DNA of 64,000 bases from Populus alba (Eukaryota; Streptophyta; Magnoliopsida; Malpighiales; Salicaceae). Below, in pieces: positions 34,834 through 45,240 of this stretch. How positions within the stretch are numbered: the first letter of the stretch is position 1; each line of letters starts with the position of its first letter. Location of the stretch: contig NC_133299.1 of assembly GCF_005239225.2 (NCBI RefSeq), positions 6,886,967 through 6,950,966 on the forward strand, read 5' to 3'. A program made the position numbers and the translations under genes. The notes beneath the pieces were generated by a model. It had not been told where the DNA came from. It did no database searches and worked only from the letters and a program-made list of their open reading frames with translations.

Positions 34834-36733
34834 TGTCGCACCCTTGCAATGGAGCACAGCGAAGCGGCGACCCTCGATTGATTTTAGGGTTTTTGTTTTT
34901 GTGAATAAGGGAATCGTCATCTAGTATTATAGTCACCAGAAAACCTAACTAGTCTTTTAGAGATTCTAAGGCAAGGGACTGGTTGCGTAAATGAAAGGTT
35001 TCAGCACCCCTAGTATGCCCTACCTAAAGTAAGTTGCTTGGTGTTTGGGTTGCTTTATGATTACTATGGTATTGATGTTCTCTAATTAGTTTTTCTAGGA
35101 TAAGTTCACTATGATGAATTATTTGGGTTCAAAGTCTAAAAGCAAAAATCCTTGGCCAATATAGATCATACCTTTAGATATGTCTACAAAGTGCCAAGGG
35201 GACCAATGCAAATCTCTCAAAATCTGTGTTTGATTTGAACTAAACTTATAACTTATGAATTAAAAGGCCACTAAGATAGAAATCTAAGGAGATTCGATGT
35301 GCTTAGGAGCTCATTTTTCCCTTAGTATTTCAAGTGTTCATGACTCGTAAATCGCAAGGAAAAGAAATAAAGATTTAGAAATCTAAGAAAATTCAGAGCG
35401 CTTTAAAAGCCTTCTTTTGCCATAGTGTTTCATATTCTCATGGTTTGTAAATCGTGGAGTAAAAAGAAATTGAAATGTCCTCAATTATAATTGATGTTTA
35501 TTTCAAGGATGTATGATGACTTATTATTCCTAGTAAAATATTTTGGATATTAACCACTTGGGGTTTATTTATCCAAACATTAAAAACGAATAATAATAAG
35601 TTATTACCAATAATATTTTGGATATTTATCATTTTAGGATTTCTTTATTCAAACATTAACGGTAAATAATAAATTAATTTTCCCCAAAATTAAGATTTTT
35701 ATATTTTTAGAATATTGGCTAACATCCTTTGGAGTTTTACAAACATGTTGTAAAATTCAAAATGCAAGAAAATAATTTTTTGGTGTTTAAGAATCCATGC
35801 TAAAACACCTTTTCTTTTAAACTTCAAATATTGGTTTTTTTTTTTTTTTTTTAAAAAAAATTCAAAATGTGTTAGGGTATTGGCCGTATGCAACACACAA
35901 AAAAACATTTGTCAAAATTAAGTGATTCAAAAATCCAAATTCATCTACGCGTATACATCTACAACTTTCATGAAGGATTCAAAGTGAGATAAATTCGTTT
36001 TGAAGAACAGAATTGCAACCAAACAGGAATATAGCTAAGAGTTCATCTACGTGATAGGATTCTATGCTTTCATGTTAGATATTCAAACAAGAATATCTTG
36101 AGCTTCTAATATCGAAATTAAGCGATTCAAAAGCTCAAATTTATCTACACGTCCAGGACTATAACTTTGATGAAGCAGTCGAAGTGGGATAAAATCATTT
36201 TAAAGAACAGAATCTGGTAGTAATTTAGTTAGTCAAAAAGGTTCTTGATCTGATAATGCTGAGCATCCAAATCTAAATAAGAGTCTGCCCTAAGAAAAGT
36301 GATCCCTAGGACCAATAAAGGTGTAGGTCAATTTTTTAACATGTCGTGAGTGATAGAATATAGCTACGATGGTCAGATATCGTACAAAACTAAGTCAGAA
36401 TCAAAGTCTAAGTTGGAACAAAAAATCGCGACAACAACATAATTATTTTTTTAGTGCAAATTCTGAGTGGTTTATCCAACCTTACAAACCAAATAAAAAA
36501 GAAATGAATTTAGCATTATGAAGATTCCTAATCAGTCTAGGAAACCTGATGATTTTCAGTAGCAAATAGGGAGGATAATGAGAGTAGAAAATAGCTCAAA
36601 CAACGTTCGAAAAACATTTCTTTCTTCTCCATTTTTGTCAATTTTTCAGTAAACATGAGCTACACTCATGCACTTGGTTCGAAAGAGGTATACACCGTCT
36701 CTAGCACGTGGGGTCCAAAAATGAGTTACAACA
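34834..36733 (+). mobile_element. Gypsy-type LTR (about 1.9 kb), Tat/Ogre-like family
   Basis: Starts TGTCGCACCC and ends TGAGTTACAACA, the same termini as the solo LTR at 39913-41535. Near the start it carries the family block: GTCATCTAGTATT, CCTAACTAGTC, GGGACTGGTTGCGTAAATG, AGCACCCCTAGTATGCCCTA, GTAAGTTGC. No target duplication was found: the flanking five bases are GTGGT and GATGC. It contains an internal duplication of about 200 bp (copies near 35915 and 36113). Family naming is from recall. Confidence 0.65.
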
Positions 36734-38048
36734 GATGCCCCCTCCTTACAATATTTACGAAGCAAAACTCCTCAATGTTTTGCATAGTAAGCTTGTAAAG
36801 AAACAAAAGGTCTTCTTGGCTTGCTGAGTGATCTACTCACCAAGGACTTCACTGTTTGAGCTGTGATCTACTCATCCAATGATATTACTCTTTTTTTTTT
36901 TGCAAAAAAATTATCAAAACATAGGTCAAAAATTGGATAGCAACAATGGTAAAAAGAAAATTAGGTTTCAATGATCAACAAGATTATAGGATGAGTATTA
37001 ATGAAGAAAATAATAGTAGTAGAATACCTAGTTCTGCTGACATTCATGACAAATAGATAGTTAACCGTTAAAATGACATTAAAGGCCCCGCTAACAAAGA
37101 ACATCAAATAATTCAAAAAAACAAAGAACATCAGGGTTACAGAGAAGATTTTCTAAATGAAAAAGGTAGGGTTGGAACTGAATCAGTGGACAACGATGAT
37201 GAGGCAAATAATTTTATGACCCATCAAATGAAATTGGCGTTGAAAATAGGATAGGATTTGACAGATATAATCCATATCAAGGTTTTGATAGTTGAAATGA
37301 TGGAAATCTTGAGAAGGCCTATTCTGATGGTATTCTTGCTTTATAAAGCTCTCAAGAGAATGTAAGGGAAGATTACATCAACAATGTAACTTTAAACACC
37401 TAAATGACTCAAAATGCCTGGAAACTTGCTACAAATATGGGCATTTAGGTCACAAAATGCATAATTGTCCCCGGGAAAATGCTTAATGGAAAAAGGTCAC
37501 TAGGTTTGACCATAGACATACTGATGATATCCATATAAATTATATAGGTAAAGTCGAGATGGAAAAAGTTGGATCCAGGTCACAAGAATAACTCTGGTCA
37601 AGTAGAAAGGCTATACAAGGAAATAGACTCAAGAATGATTAAGAATAGTTTGGTTAAGGAAGGCAAGAAAGGGTGACAAGGAGAGGAAGATGTTCTACAA
37701 CAAAGAAAACTGATCAGTCAAGAAAAAGAAGTATGAAAGGAAATAACGAGGTAGGAAGGAAATTGAATCTCTAAAAACACATGGCATGAAGAAAAGGAGA
37801 TAATCAATTTAATCTCCTTTGCATTCTGACCATACCACATCTAGGTTGCTTTCGAAATCTCATTCCTCTGAGCATCTACGAAGGTTGCTCTCCCACTCTA
37901 GATCAAAATAAGTATCTTCTAGCTTAAAATCTGGTTTGAGATCACACTTTTTTAGATTGAAAAGTTCTAAAACAAAGTCAAGATTAATATCTCCTACATC
38001 CCTATCTTGGTATGATTCCGTTTGTTCAACCTTAACCATCCTCTTCAG
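36734..38048 (+). mobile_element. Zinc-knuckle retroelement remnant (possibly LINE ORF1 or LTR internal region)
   Basis: Around 37417-37480 a plus-strand frame encodes CYKYGHLGHKMHNCPRENA, exactly the CX2CX4HX4C nucleic-acid-binding spacing except that the second Cys is Tyr. Upstream there are acidic and Asn-rich broken frames (36.95-37.35 kb). Plant LINE ORF1 proteins (DUF4283 type) and some gag proteins carry such a knuckle. Since the stretch directly follows the LTR at 36733, it might also be that element's internal region. No reverse transcriptase is present. Confidence 0.5.
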
Positions 38049-38133
38049 ATAACATGAAAGGTTCCTCAGATAATGCGACAACACCTGAATCCAAGGAAGT
38101 TTTGATGGAAAAGGTGCAATAAATAGAAGGTGG
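38049..38133 (+). pseudogene. Upstream piece of an unrecognised plant gene, split by the copia element
   Basis: After a good splice-acceptor-like CTCTTCAG, a frame with an ATG at 38054 (MKGSSDNATTPESKEVL) runs to the GGTGG target duplication (38129-38133). The same frame resumes after the copia element at 44641. A single in-frame TAA at 38120-38122 interrupts it before the insertion. No family recognised. Confidence 0.5.
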
Positions 38134-38359
38134 TGTTACCGTATATAATTTTAAGAAACTATAAAATTTAGGACTCTATTAATATTAGCTATAAGATTAT
38201 CTTTTATGTATAAAAGGGCAATTATTAGGAATCATTTATGCTTCTGTATATAGATTGAATTAATATATAAGGAAAGAGAGTAACTGACAAGGGGTGGGTT
38301 TTTGAAGGAACAAAGCTTTCTATTTTAGGTTTCTCTTGGTTTTGCAGAGTATATTGACA
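38134..38359 (+). repeat. 5' LTR of the copia element
   Basis: 226 bp, TGTTACCGTATATAATTTTA to TATATTGACA. Contains a TATA-like ATGTATAAAAGG (about 38207-38218). Its partner is 44395-44640. Confidence 0.92.
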
Positions 38360-38372
38360 TGGTATCAAGAGC
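38360..38372 (+). promoter_or_regulatory. Copia primer-binding site (initiator tRNA-Met type)
   Basis: TGGTATCAAGAGC starts at the first base after the LTR. The usual plant copia site is TGGTATCAGAGC, complementary to the 3' end of initiator tRNA-Met; here one extra A is present. Confidence 0.88.
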
Positions 38373-38630
38373 AGGTTACTAGATTGCCTGTCTTTCATGA
38401 ATTTTTTTTCTTTCTCAAGAGAGCTTAGTTATGGGTTCCTCAATTCCGGCATTATCTCAGTTGATTTTTAGAAGTTCTTGCTTTTTGGTTCATCACCTGG
38501 GATTTCAGCAACTTCTATTGTGTTTTTTGGGTTCTCTTCTTATTTTGGTGGCCTTTGAATTTCAGCACTTTTCCTTTGGATCAATTGTGTTGTTTTAACA
38601 TTTTTTTTTCTTGGTTTGGGTATCATTTTT

Positions 38631-38674
38631 TGGCGCAATCTACTCAATATTTTGGCGCAATCTACTCAATATTT
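38631..38674. repeat. 22-bp exact tandem duplication in the copia leader
   Basis: TGGCGCAATCTACTCAATAT plus TT is repeated at 38631-38652 and 38653-38674. Confidence 0.92.
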
Positions 38675-38794
38675 TGGTGAGTTATTTCTTTTTAGCATCT
38701 TTTTGTTATTCTCGGGCTTGGAGTGTTATCTGCACTCCGTGATTTCAGTGCTTCTCGTAACTATTTTTTACGTGTGATTATTTTTCTATTGCAT

Positions 38795-39700
38795 CATGTC
38801 ATACAATAAAGTAGACTCGTTTAATATTTGGTATACTGACAAAAATTATTCTGATTGGAAATTCTAATTTAATTTTTTTCTCAAATGAAAAAAAGTGTCG
38901 GGTTATATTGATGCGAGTACTCTTGCACCTTAAGAGTTTGAGGCTTTGTCTAAATGGAAAATCAAGGATGCTTAGGTTGTAACTTGAGTCCTTAACTCAA
39001 TTGAGCCTCACCTTGTTATCAATCTAAGGCCTTATACAATTACTGCTGACACGTGGAATTATCTAAATAAGGTTTACAATCAAGACAACACGGCTTAACA
39101 TTTTCAATTGGAGTATGAAATGTCTAATTTCACACAGAGAAGTCTTTACATTAAGGAATATTTTTCTGGTTTTTAAAATCTTTAGGCTGGTTAGTTCAAT
39201 ATTATTTATGCTAATGTCCCCACTATAGCTCTGTTTGTTGTTCAAACAGTGTATGAAACATGAAAGAGAGATCAATTTTTTATAAAGCTCAATTTTGATT
39301 TTGAAACTACACATTCTAATATGATGAATTGTTATCATGTACCATTTCTGGATGCTTGTTTGAGTGAACTTTTTCATAAGGAGCAACATATTGTACCTTA
39401 GGTTACCATGGAACATAGGTTAATGTTAGTGCACCTATTTTTGTGGCTTATGCAGCACAAGGAGGAATAAGGGCAGAGACATACGTGTTGTCTAGTGTTT
39501 TAGTTGTAAAGCTTTTGGTCATATTGCTTAGGATTGTACCAAAAAGTTCTGTAATTGCTGTAATAAACAGGGTTATATCATCTCTGCTTGTCCCATTCGA
39601 CCTGAATGGAAGCAGGGTAGCCTATCATACCTCCACTGGTACTTCTAATTTTTTGCATTGCCTACTGCCTTGCCAGTTCCTATTCCTACTCCTACAGCCT
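38795..39700 (+). pseudogene. Copia gag remnant with zinc knuckle
   Basis: From an ATG at 38795 (MSYNKVDSFNIWYTDKNYSD) the frame reads as a UBN2-type gag. It includes a PHLVINLRPY segment, TADTWNYLNKVYNQDN and a FQLEYEMSNF stretch, with many in-frame stops. Near 39500-39600 a degenerate double knuckle (CFNCCNKQGY.like cysteines followed by CPIRPEWKQ) marks the nucleocapsid end. It would package element RNA if intact; it is not. Confidence 0.8.
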
Positions 39701-40216
39701 TAGCAAACTCGAACACACTTACTCCTGAAATGGTATAACATATAATCCTTTATACTTTTTCTGCTTTTAGGATCTCAAGTAATCATCAAGTTTCTTCTAA
39801 ACCATGGTATTTTGACTCCGTAGCCTTTAACCATATGACCAATATTGTTCCTCTTTCCAATGTCAGAAATTATGATGGAAGTCTAAAAATTAACAACACT
39901 GATGGTAGTTCCTGTCGCACGTGTGCGGCAGCGCGGCGATCGTCCACCCCAACCCTTCGTGAGGGTGTGGTATGTTGTCTATTTGGCATGGAAAATATGG
40001 TGAGACAAGGAGTTCTTTGTCTCTAAGCTAAAAATGGACTGGGAGTCGCCACCTAGTATTCTGGTTACTAGGAACCCTAACTGGTCTCAGAGATGGGGTA
40101 CGGAGACTGGTTGCGTAAAGGGAAGGTATTAGCACCCCAACTACGCCCTACCTAAGGTAAGCTGCATTATTTTGTCTGATAAAATCTAAGATCATGTTGT
40201 GGTTTCTTATTGTTTG

Positions 40217-40330
40217 GAATACGCATTACATGTAATGTCATACCCCAGGTTCTATTGTCCAAAAAAAACAAAAAAAGAATTAAATATCCAGAATATGCAT
40301 TACGTGTAATGTCATACCCCGAATACTAAG
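40217..40330. repeat. Duplicated 14-bp palindromes in the solo LTR
   Basis: CATTACATGTAATG and CATTACGTGTAATG, both palindromic or nearly so, sit in two copies of a segment ending GTCATACCCC about 73 bp apart. Confidence 0.8.
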
Positions 40331-40757
40331 AGACAAACAAAATAAAATTTTTGTTGTTTTTGAAATTTTGGCCAATTTTCTCTTGACTTTAATAAACTGG
40401 TTATTAAAGCCAAAATATATGCTAAAACATGGTTTTTTTTGGTGTATGAAAAATACAATATGATTTTTTAGCTTTGAGACACTTGGCCGTATGCACAAAA
40501 ACATTATTTTTTTTTTCAATTTTTTTGTATTTTTGGAAGTTTTTTTTTTTTTGACGAAAACCGGGTATTTTAATATCAGATTTTTGTATTTTTAATAACA
40601 TAAAATACCACCCAATATTAATCAAAATGACATAAAAATTACACGGAAAAATTATAAAATGCTGAAAAAAAATGTTTTTTTTTATTTTTTCTTTGAAATG
40701 GGCCGGGTCAGGCCCAAATACATGGGTTGGGCCGAACCTGGCCCAAATGCATGGGCT

Positions 40758-40894
40758 GGTTACTGTGCACATAGTAACCGGGTTACTGTGTGCACAGTAA
40801 CCAGAGAATTAATTAGCATGTATAGTAACCGGGTTACTGTGCACACAGTGACCCGTGAATTAATTAGCCAGTTACTGTGCACAGCACAGTAACT
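40758..40894. repeat. Array of four palindromes (GGTTACTGTGCACACAGTAACC type)
   Basis: Palindromic units at 40758-40779, 40781-40802, 40832-40853 and 40870-40894, each with arms GGTTACTGTG / CACAGTAACC or close variants. The last three are separated by spacers containing GAATTAATTAGC. Each can form a hairpin; arms of different units can also pair. Confidence 0.9.
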
Positions 40895-42889
40895 AGCTAA
40901 TTAATCTTCATCTGCTGCAGAACGTAAACGTTCTGCATGCAGATGAAGCCGAAGCCGAAGCAAAAAAAAATGACAGTGGAGAAAGTTACCTGGAACGGTG
41001 TTGATGCTGGCAGCAGCTGATGCGGCAGGGGTGGTGGTGGCAGTGCTGGCGGTTCGCGGTGGCCGGCGGTTTTCCTTCTCTCTCTCTCCTCTGTTTTTTC
41101 TGTTTTCTTCTCTGCTTCTTCCTTTCTCTTCTCTGCCTTCTCTCCTCTCTTCTCTCGGTCTTCCCCCTCTCTTCTCCCTTTTGTTCCCTCTTCTGTCCCT
41201 CTCCGGTTTTTCTTCTCCTCCCTCCTTTTGTTCGTCGTTCCTCCTCTATTTATAGAGCCAGTGAGCGTGGCTTTTCACTGTGGAGCCAGGGAGCGGGTCA
41301 CGCGGCGGCTGGTCGGCCATTGGGCGCGACAGCAAGGCGCCGCTCCCTTGATTTCGGCAGGGTGTGCGGCAGGTTTTTGGGAGCAGCCTGCAATCATTGG
41401 TGTGGGGCTCTAGCAGCACGCGGGAAGAGGAACAGTGTCAAAACGACACTGTTTTTTTTTTTTTTTTAATTAATTAATTAATTTATTATTGTTATTATTA
41501 TTATTTTTGTGGGGACCCAAAAATGGGTTACAACAGTTCCTCTTCCTTAACTTATGTTTTTGTGTCTCTTGACCTCTCCACAAATCTTATTTGTGTTGGT
41601 CAATTGGTTGATAATAACTATAATGTCCATTTCCTTTTTTCTGGTTGTGTTGTGCATGATCAAGTGTTAGGGAAGACAACTGCGAAGGGGCTTAAAGTGG
41701 GACGACTCTTTCCTCTCCATATTTCTCCTTCCACTATTATTCCTAGTTTTCCTTTACTTTCCTTTGCATGTAATGTTGGTGGCTCTGGAACTAAGATGTG
41801 GCATAAACATCTAGGCCACCCAAACTCCGATGTACTTCATACCTTGTTTAATTCTGGATTATTGGGAAATAAAACATGTTCTTCTCTTTATCTTTATTTT
41901 GATTGTACATTATGCAAACTTGGCAAAAGTAAAGTTCTATCTTTTCCTCATCATGCATCTCGTGCCTTATAATATTTTGATAGGTTTACTTCCTCCGGGC
42001 TAAGACCAAAGTTTTTTCAGTCTTTAAGTACTTTCTTGCACTTCTTAAGACTCAATTCTCTATCAGCATTAAGGTCTTGCGCTTTGATTCTGGTGGCGAA
42101 TATATTTCTAATGAGTTTAATGACTTTCTTCAAAGTAATGAAATCATGTCTCAACGTTATTGTCCTTCTATACCATAAAAAAATAGTGTTGCTGAGAGAA
42201 AAAATCAACACCTTCTTGATATGGTAAGAACTCTTTTACTTGAATTATTTGTTCCTCGTTGTTTTTTATGTGAAACCTTTCTACTTCAGTTCATTTGATC
42301 AATTGTTTACCCTCTCCCATATTAAATCATGTTTCTCATTTCTTTAAGTTGTTTGGTCAATCTCTTTTATACCCTGATCTTCATACATTTAGTTGTGTTT
42401 GTTTTGTGCATCTTTCTGCTCATGAACGATATAAACCTATTGCTCAGTCTGTTTAGTGTGCTTTTCTTGGTTATGCTATCCCTTAAAAGGGTTATGTTTG
42501 TTATGATCCCTAAGCTCATCGTATACAAGTTTCTAGGAAAGTGATTTTCTTTGAAAGTCAATATTTCTTTCTATCTTATGTTGAGTAGCTATCTGTCTAT
42601 TTATCCCTTCTGCCTAGTTTTTTTTTATTCCTAAATAATTATGGAAGGTTCAAACCTTGTTTTGTTTATGAAAGACATAGTCAGCTTAAGTCTTGTTCCA
42701 CTTTCTTTGTGCTCCTTTCTGGTCTTGACTCAGCGTTTGATCCTACTCTTGTTTCCACCACTCTTCATTGGTCTACTCGTCCTTCTCGACCTCTTGATTA
42801 GTATGGTTTTTTCTTTATTATTTCTCTTGTTGCTATTTTATCCACTATTTTCATTCCTTCTTACTGCAAACATGCCATGAAACATGAGT

Positions 42890-44335
42890 GTTGATAAAAT
42901 GTAATGCAAGCATAACTTCAAGCACTTGAAGAGAATCACACTTGGGATATTGTTCCTTGTCCTTTTATAGTCAAACCTATTTGGAGTAATGAGTTTTCTC
43001 TGTAAAACTTCGTTTTGATGGCTCTTTGTATCGATACAAAGCTCACCTCGTAGCCCTAGGTAATAAGGAGAAATTTAAGGTTGATTATGAGGATATCTTT
43101 GCTCCTGTTGCCAAAATGACCACAGTTTGAACCATCTTAGCTATTGCCACTTCACAGTCATAGCAACCGCATCAGATGGATATGAATAAATGCATTTTTT
43201 CATGGTGATCTGCAGGAAGAGATTTACATGAAGCTTCCATCGGGTATGGCCACTTCTCCTCCTCATGATGTCTATAAGCTAAGGTGTTCTCTTTAGCTTA
43301 AATAGACGCCAAGCTCTCTAAGCTTGGTTTGAGAAGTTTCACACTACACTTCTTTCCTTTAGTTTTACACAAAGTCAATATGATTCTTCTCTTTTCGTCC
43401 ACACATTTGCACCGGGTATAGTCTGTCTCTTGGATTTTGTGGATAATATTATCATTACCGACACTGACTGTGGTTTGATTACTAAGCTTCAACAATTGTT
43501 AATACAACTTTTCATATGAAAGATCTTGGCCACCTCACATACTTAGGATTAGAAGTTCATTATCGGGCCAATGGTATTTTTGTGAACCAGCATAAGTATA
43601 TTTAAGATATTATCACTTTGACTAGTTTGGAGGACACTTCATTAGTTGATACTCTTACAAAGATAAATGTCAAATACAGGAAAGATGAAGGGGATCTTCT
43701 GGATGATCTTACTCTTTATTGATACCTAGTTGAGAGTCTTATCTACTTGACGATTACTTGACCTGATATCTCCTATGTTGTTCTTCAGGTTAGTCAGTTT
43801 ATGTCTTCTCCTCGACATCTTCATCTTGTTGTAGTTCGACGCATCATCTGCTATCTTCGAGGTTCACCTACTTGTGAGTTGTTCTTTCCTATCGACTCCT
43901 CTCTTCAACTTGCTACCTATAGTGGCTGATTGGGCTAGGTTTCTAGATTCACGTAGATCTACTATGGGTTGGTATAAGTTTTTAGGTATTGCCTTAATTT
44001 CTTGAAGATGTAAGAAATAAGACCATGTTTCTAAATCCTCGACTGAGGCCGAGTATTGTGCCATGTTTATTGCTTGTTCTGAAATTATATGGCTACGTGG
44101 TCTTCTTGAAGAGCTTGGGTTTCCTCAAACTACTTCAACTCCTCTTTATGCTAATAACACTAATACTATTCAGATTGTCACCAATCCTATTTTTTATGAA
44201 CGTACCAAACACATTGAGGTTGATTGTCATTCTATTTAAGATACATTGAAAAGTCAGGTTATATCTCTTCCTCACATCTCTTCTAATCTCCAAGTGGTGG
44301 ATGTCTTCACCAAAGCTATGACTCCACTGGGGCAT
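42890..44335 (+). pseudogene. Copia reverse transcriptase and RNase H remnant
   Basis: Reverse transcriptase pieces in order: KAHLVALGNKEKFKVDYEDI, FAPVAKMTTV, MDMNKCIFHGDLQEEIYMKL. A degenerate active-site box follows, in which YVDD is FVDN (LDFVDNIIITDTD near 43433-43470). Then HMKDLGHLTYLGLEVHYRAN. RNase H follows as RSTMGWYKFLG, STEAEYCAMFIACSEIIWLR and TKHIEVDCHSI, ending VVDVFTKAMTPL near 44325. Stops occur throughout. Confidence 0.88.
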
Positions 44336-44383
44336 TTTTTTTTTTTTTTAGCAAATTATTGTTGGTTGACTTACAAGCATTAA

Positions 44384-44394
44384 TTTGAAAAGGA
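44384..44394 (+). promoter_or_regulatory. Copia polypurine tract
   Basis: A purine-rich GAAAAGGA directly abuts the 3' LTR start at 44395, where plus-strand DNA synthesis would be primed. Confidence 0.7.
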
Positions 44395-44640
44395 TGTTGC
44401 TGTATATAATTTTAGTACTGTGAAAATATAATTTTAGGAAACTATAAAATTTAGTACTGTGAAAATATTAGCTATAAGATTATCTTTCCATGTATAAAAG
44501 TTAATTATTAGGAATCAATTATACTTCCGTGTATAGATGGAATTAATATATAAGGAAAGAGAGGAACTCACAAGGGGTGCGTTTTTGGAGAAACAAAGCT
44601 CTGTTTTAGATTTCTCTTGGTTTTGCAGAGTATATTGACA
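44395..44640 (+). repeat. 3' LTR of the copia element
   Basis: 246 bp, TGTTGCTGTATATAATTTTA to TATATTGACA. It has an extra roughly 20 bp relative to the 5' LTR through a local duplication of TTTAGTACTGTGAAAATAT. Confidence 0.92.
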
Positions 44641-45240
44641 GGTGGTACCGGCTTGCATGGTGAAAAACATGGATTGAAAATGGTGGCTGTGAATGACAAT
44701 GCAAAGTCATCCTCCAAAGCAGAGGATGAAATGGAAAATAATCAGACTCTTCAGAAGGATAAAAATGACTGCCTAATGGTGTCCGATACATTTCACAAAG
44801 TAACTAATTCAAGCACACCAATATTATTAGAGAGAGGCGCATTTGCAGCTGGAAATCTCTCTCTTGAGCCTGTGTTAGAGATGGAATGTCAATATTCTGA
44901 CACATTTGAATTGGAGCATGTGCAACTTCCTTCGAAGAAATTGGATCCAGAAGCTCCTTACAAATTATCCTCTGGCCGTTCAACAGCATTCCTGCAGAGG
45001 ATCTAAGCATGGTTCTGAAGCATTACGGCCTTGATTGCCAAGATGAGAACGGAAAGCATTTACCTGCTGGGACTTACTTTTGTTCTGCTCGCCCTTGGGA
45101 TATCATCTACTACAGGAGGTTGAAGAAGGGCTCTATCTCTACTGAGAAGTATGCTAGGAGAGTTGATCAGAATAGAGAATTTGGTATTGTGACAAGTATA
45201 TTAGAAGCAGAAGTGGTTGGGGAGAATTACAACAAGGTAA
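44641..45240 (+). pseudogene. Downstream piece of the gene split by the copia element, family not recognised
   Basis: The frame resumes at the second GGTGG copy as GGTGLHGEKHGLKMVAVND. It continues through an acidic, Ser-rich stretch to EHVQLPSKKLDPEAPYKLSS near 44978. There a frameshift moves the conserved-looking part into the next frame: WPFNSIPAEDLSMVLKHYGL, then PWDIIYYRRLKKGSISTEKY, ARRVDQNREFGIV and ENYNK. A GTAACC splice-donor-like site follows ENYNK near 45237. Base composition is far more gene-like than the surroundings. I do not recognise the family. It is probably a decayed copy or an inactivated allele of an ordinary plant gene. Confidence 0.6.

Larger units (their letters stand above)
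39913..41535 (+). mobile_element. Solo LTR (gypsy, Tat/Ogre-like) nested in the copia element
   Basis: 1,623 bp from TGTCGCACGTG to GGGTTACAACA, flanked by GTTCC on both sides (39908-39912 and 41536-41540). Removing it together with one GTTCC restores the copia reading frame. It carries GGGAGTCGCCACCTAGTATT, CTAGGAACCCTAACTGGTC, GGAGACTGGTTGCGTAAAGG and GCACCCCAACTACGCCCTAC, shared with the LTRs at 21.1 and 34.8 kb. A palindrome array lies at 40758-40894 and a C/T-rich zone at about 41075-41250. Frames in the C/T-rich zone are low complexity and not genes. No second LTR or internal region is present, so unequal recombination between LTRs is the likely origin. Confidence 0.88.
39760..42300 (+). 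pseudogene. Copia protease, pre-integrase and integrase remnant (split by solo LTR)
   Basis: Before the solo LTR a protease-like WYFDSVAFNHMTN carries Val where the DSG Gly belongs. The frame passes from the 39908-39912 side directly to 41536, where it continues SSLTYVFVSLDLSTNLICVG. The pre-integrase zinc region follows as MWHKHLGHPNSDVLH and CTLCKLGKSK (HX..H, CX2C). Integrase core pieces FDSGGEYISNEFNDF and VAERKNQHLLDMVRTLLLE lie near 42076-42250 after frameshifts. Confidence 0.85.
38134..44640 (+). mobile_element. Ty1/copia LTR retrotransposon, decayed, with nested solo LTR
   Basis: The element is bounded by two related LTRs (38134-38359 and 44395-44640), both starting TGTT and ending TTGACA. 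It is flanked on both sides by GGTGG (38129-38133, 44641-44645), a 5-bp target duplication. A primer-binding site follows the 5' LTR and a purine tract precedes the 3' LTR. Internal domains appear in copia order: gag, zinc knuckle, protease, pre-integrase, integrase, reverse transcriptase, RNase H. All are broken by stops and frameshifts. A 1.6-kb foreign LTR interrupts the protease region. The LTRs differ by many substitutions and a roughly 20-bp length difference, so the insertion is not recent. Confidence 0.93.

Noticed and set aside
41020..41469. 149-codon plus frame inside the solo LTR
   Set aside because: It is translation of a C/T-rich tract, giving Ser/Leu/Phe/Pro low complexity, and starts at a non-canonical position.
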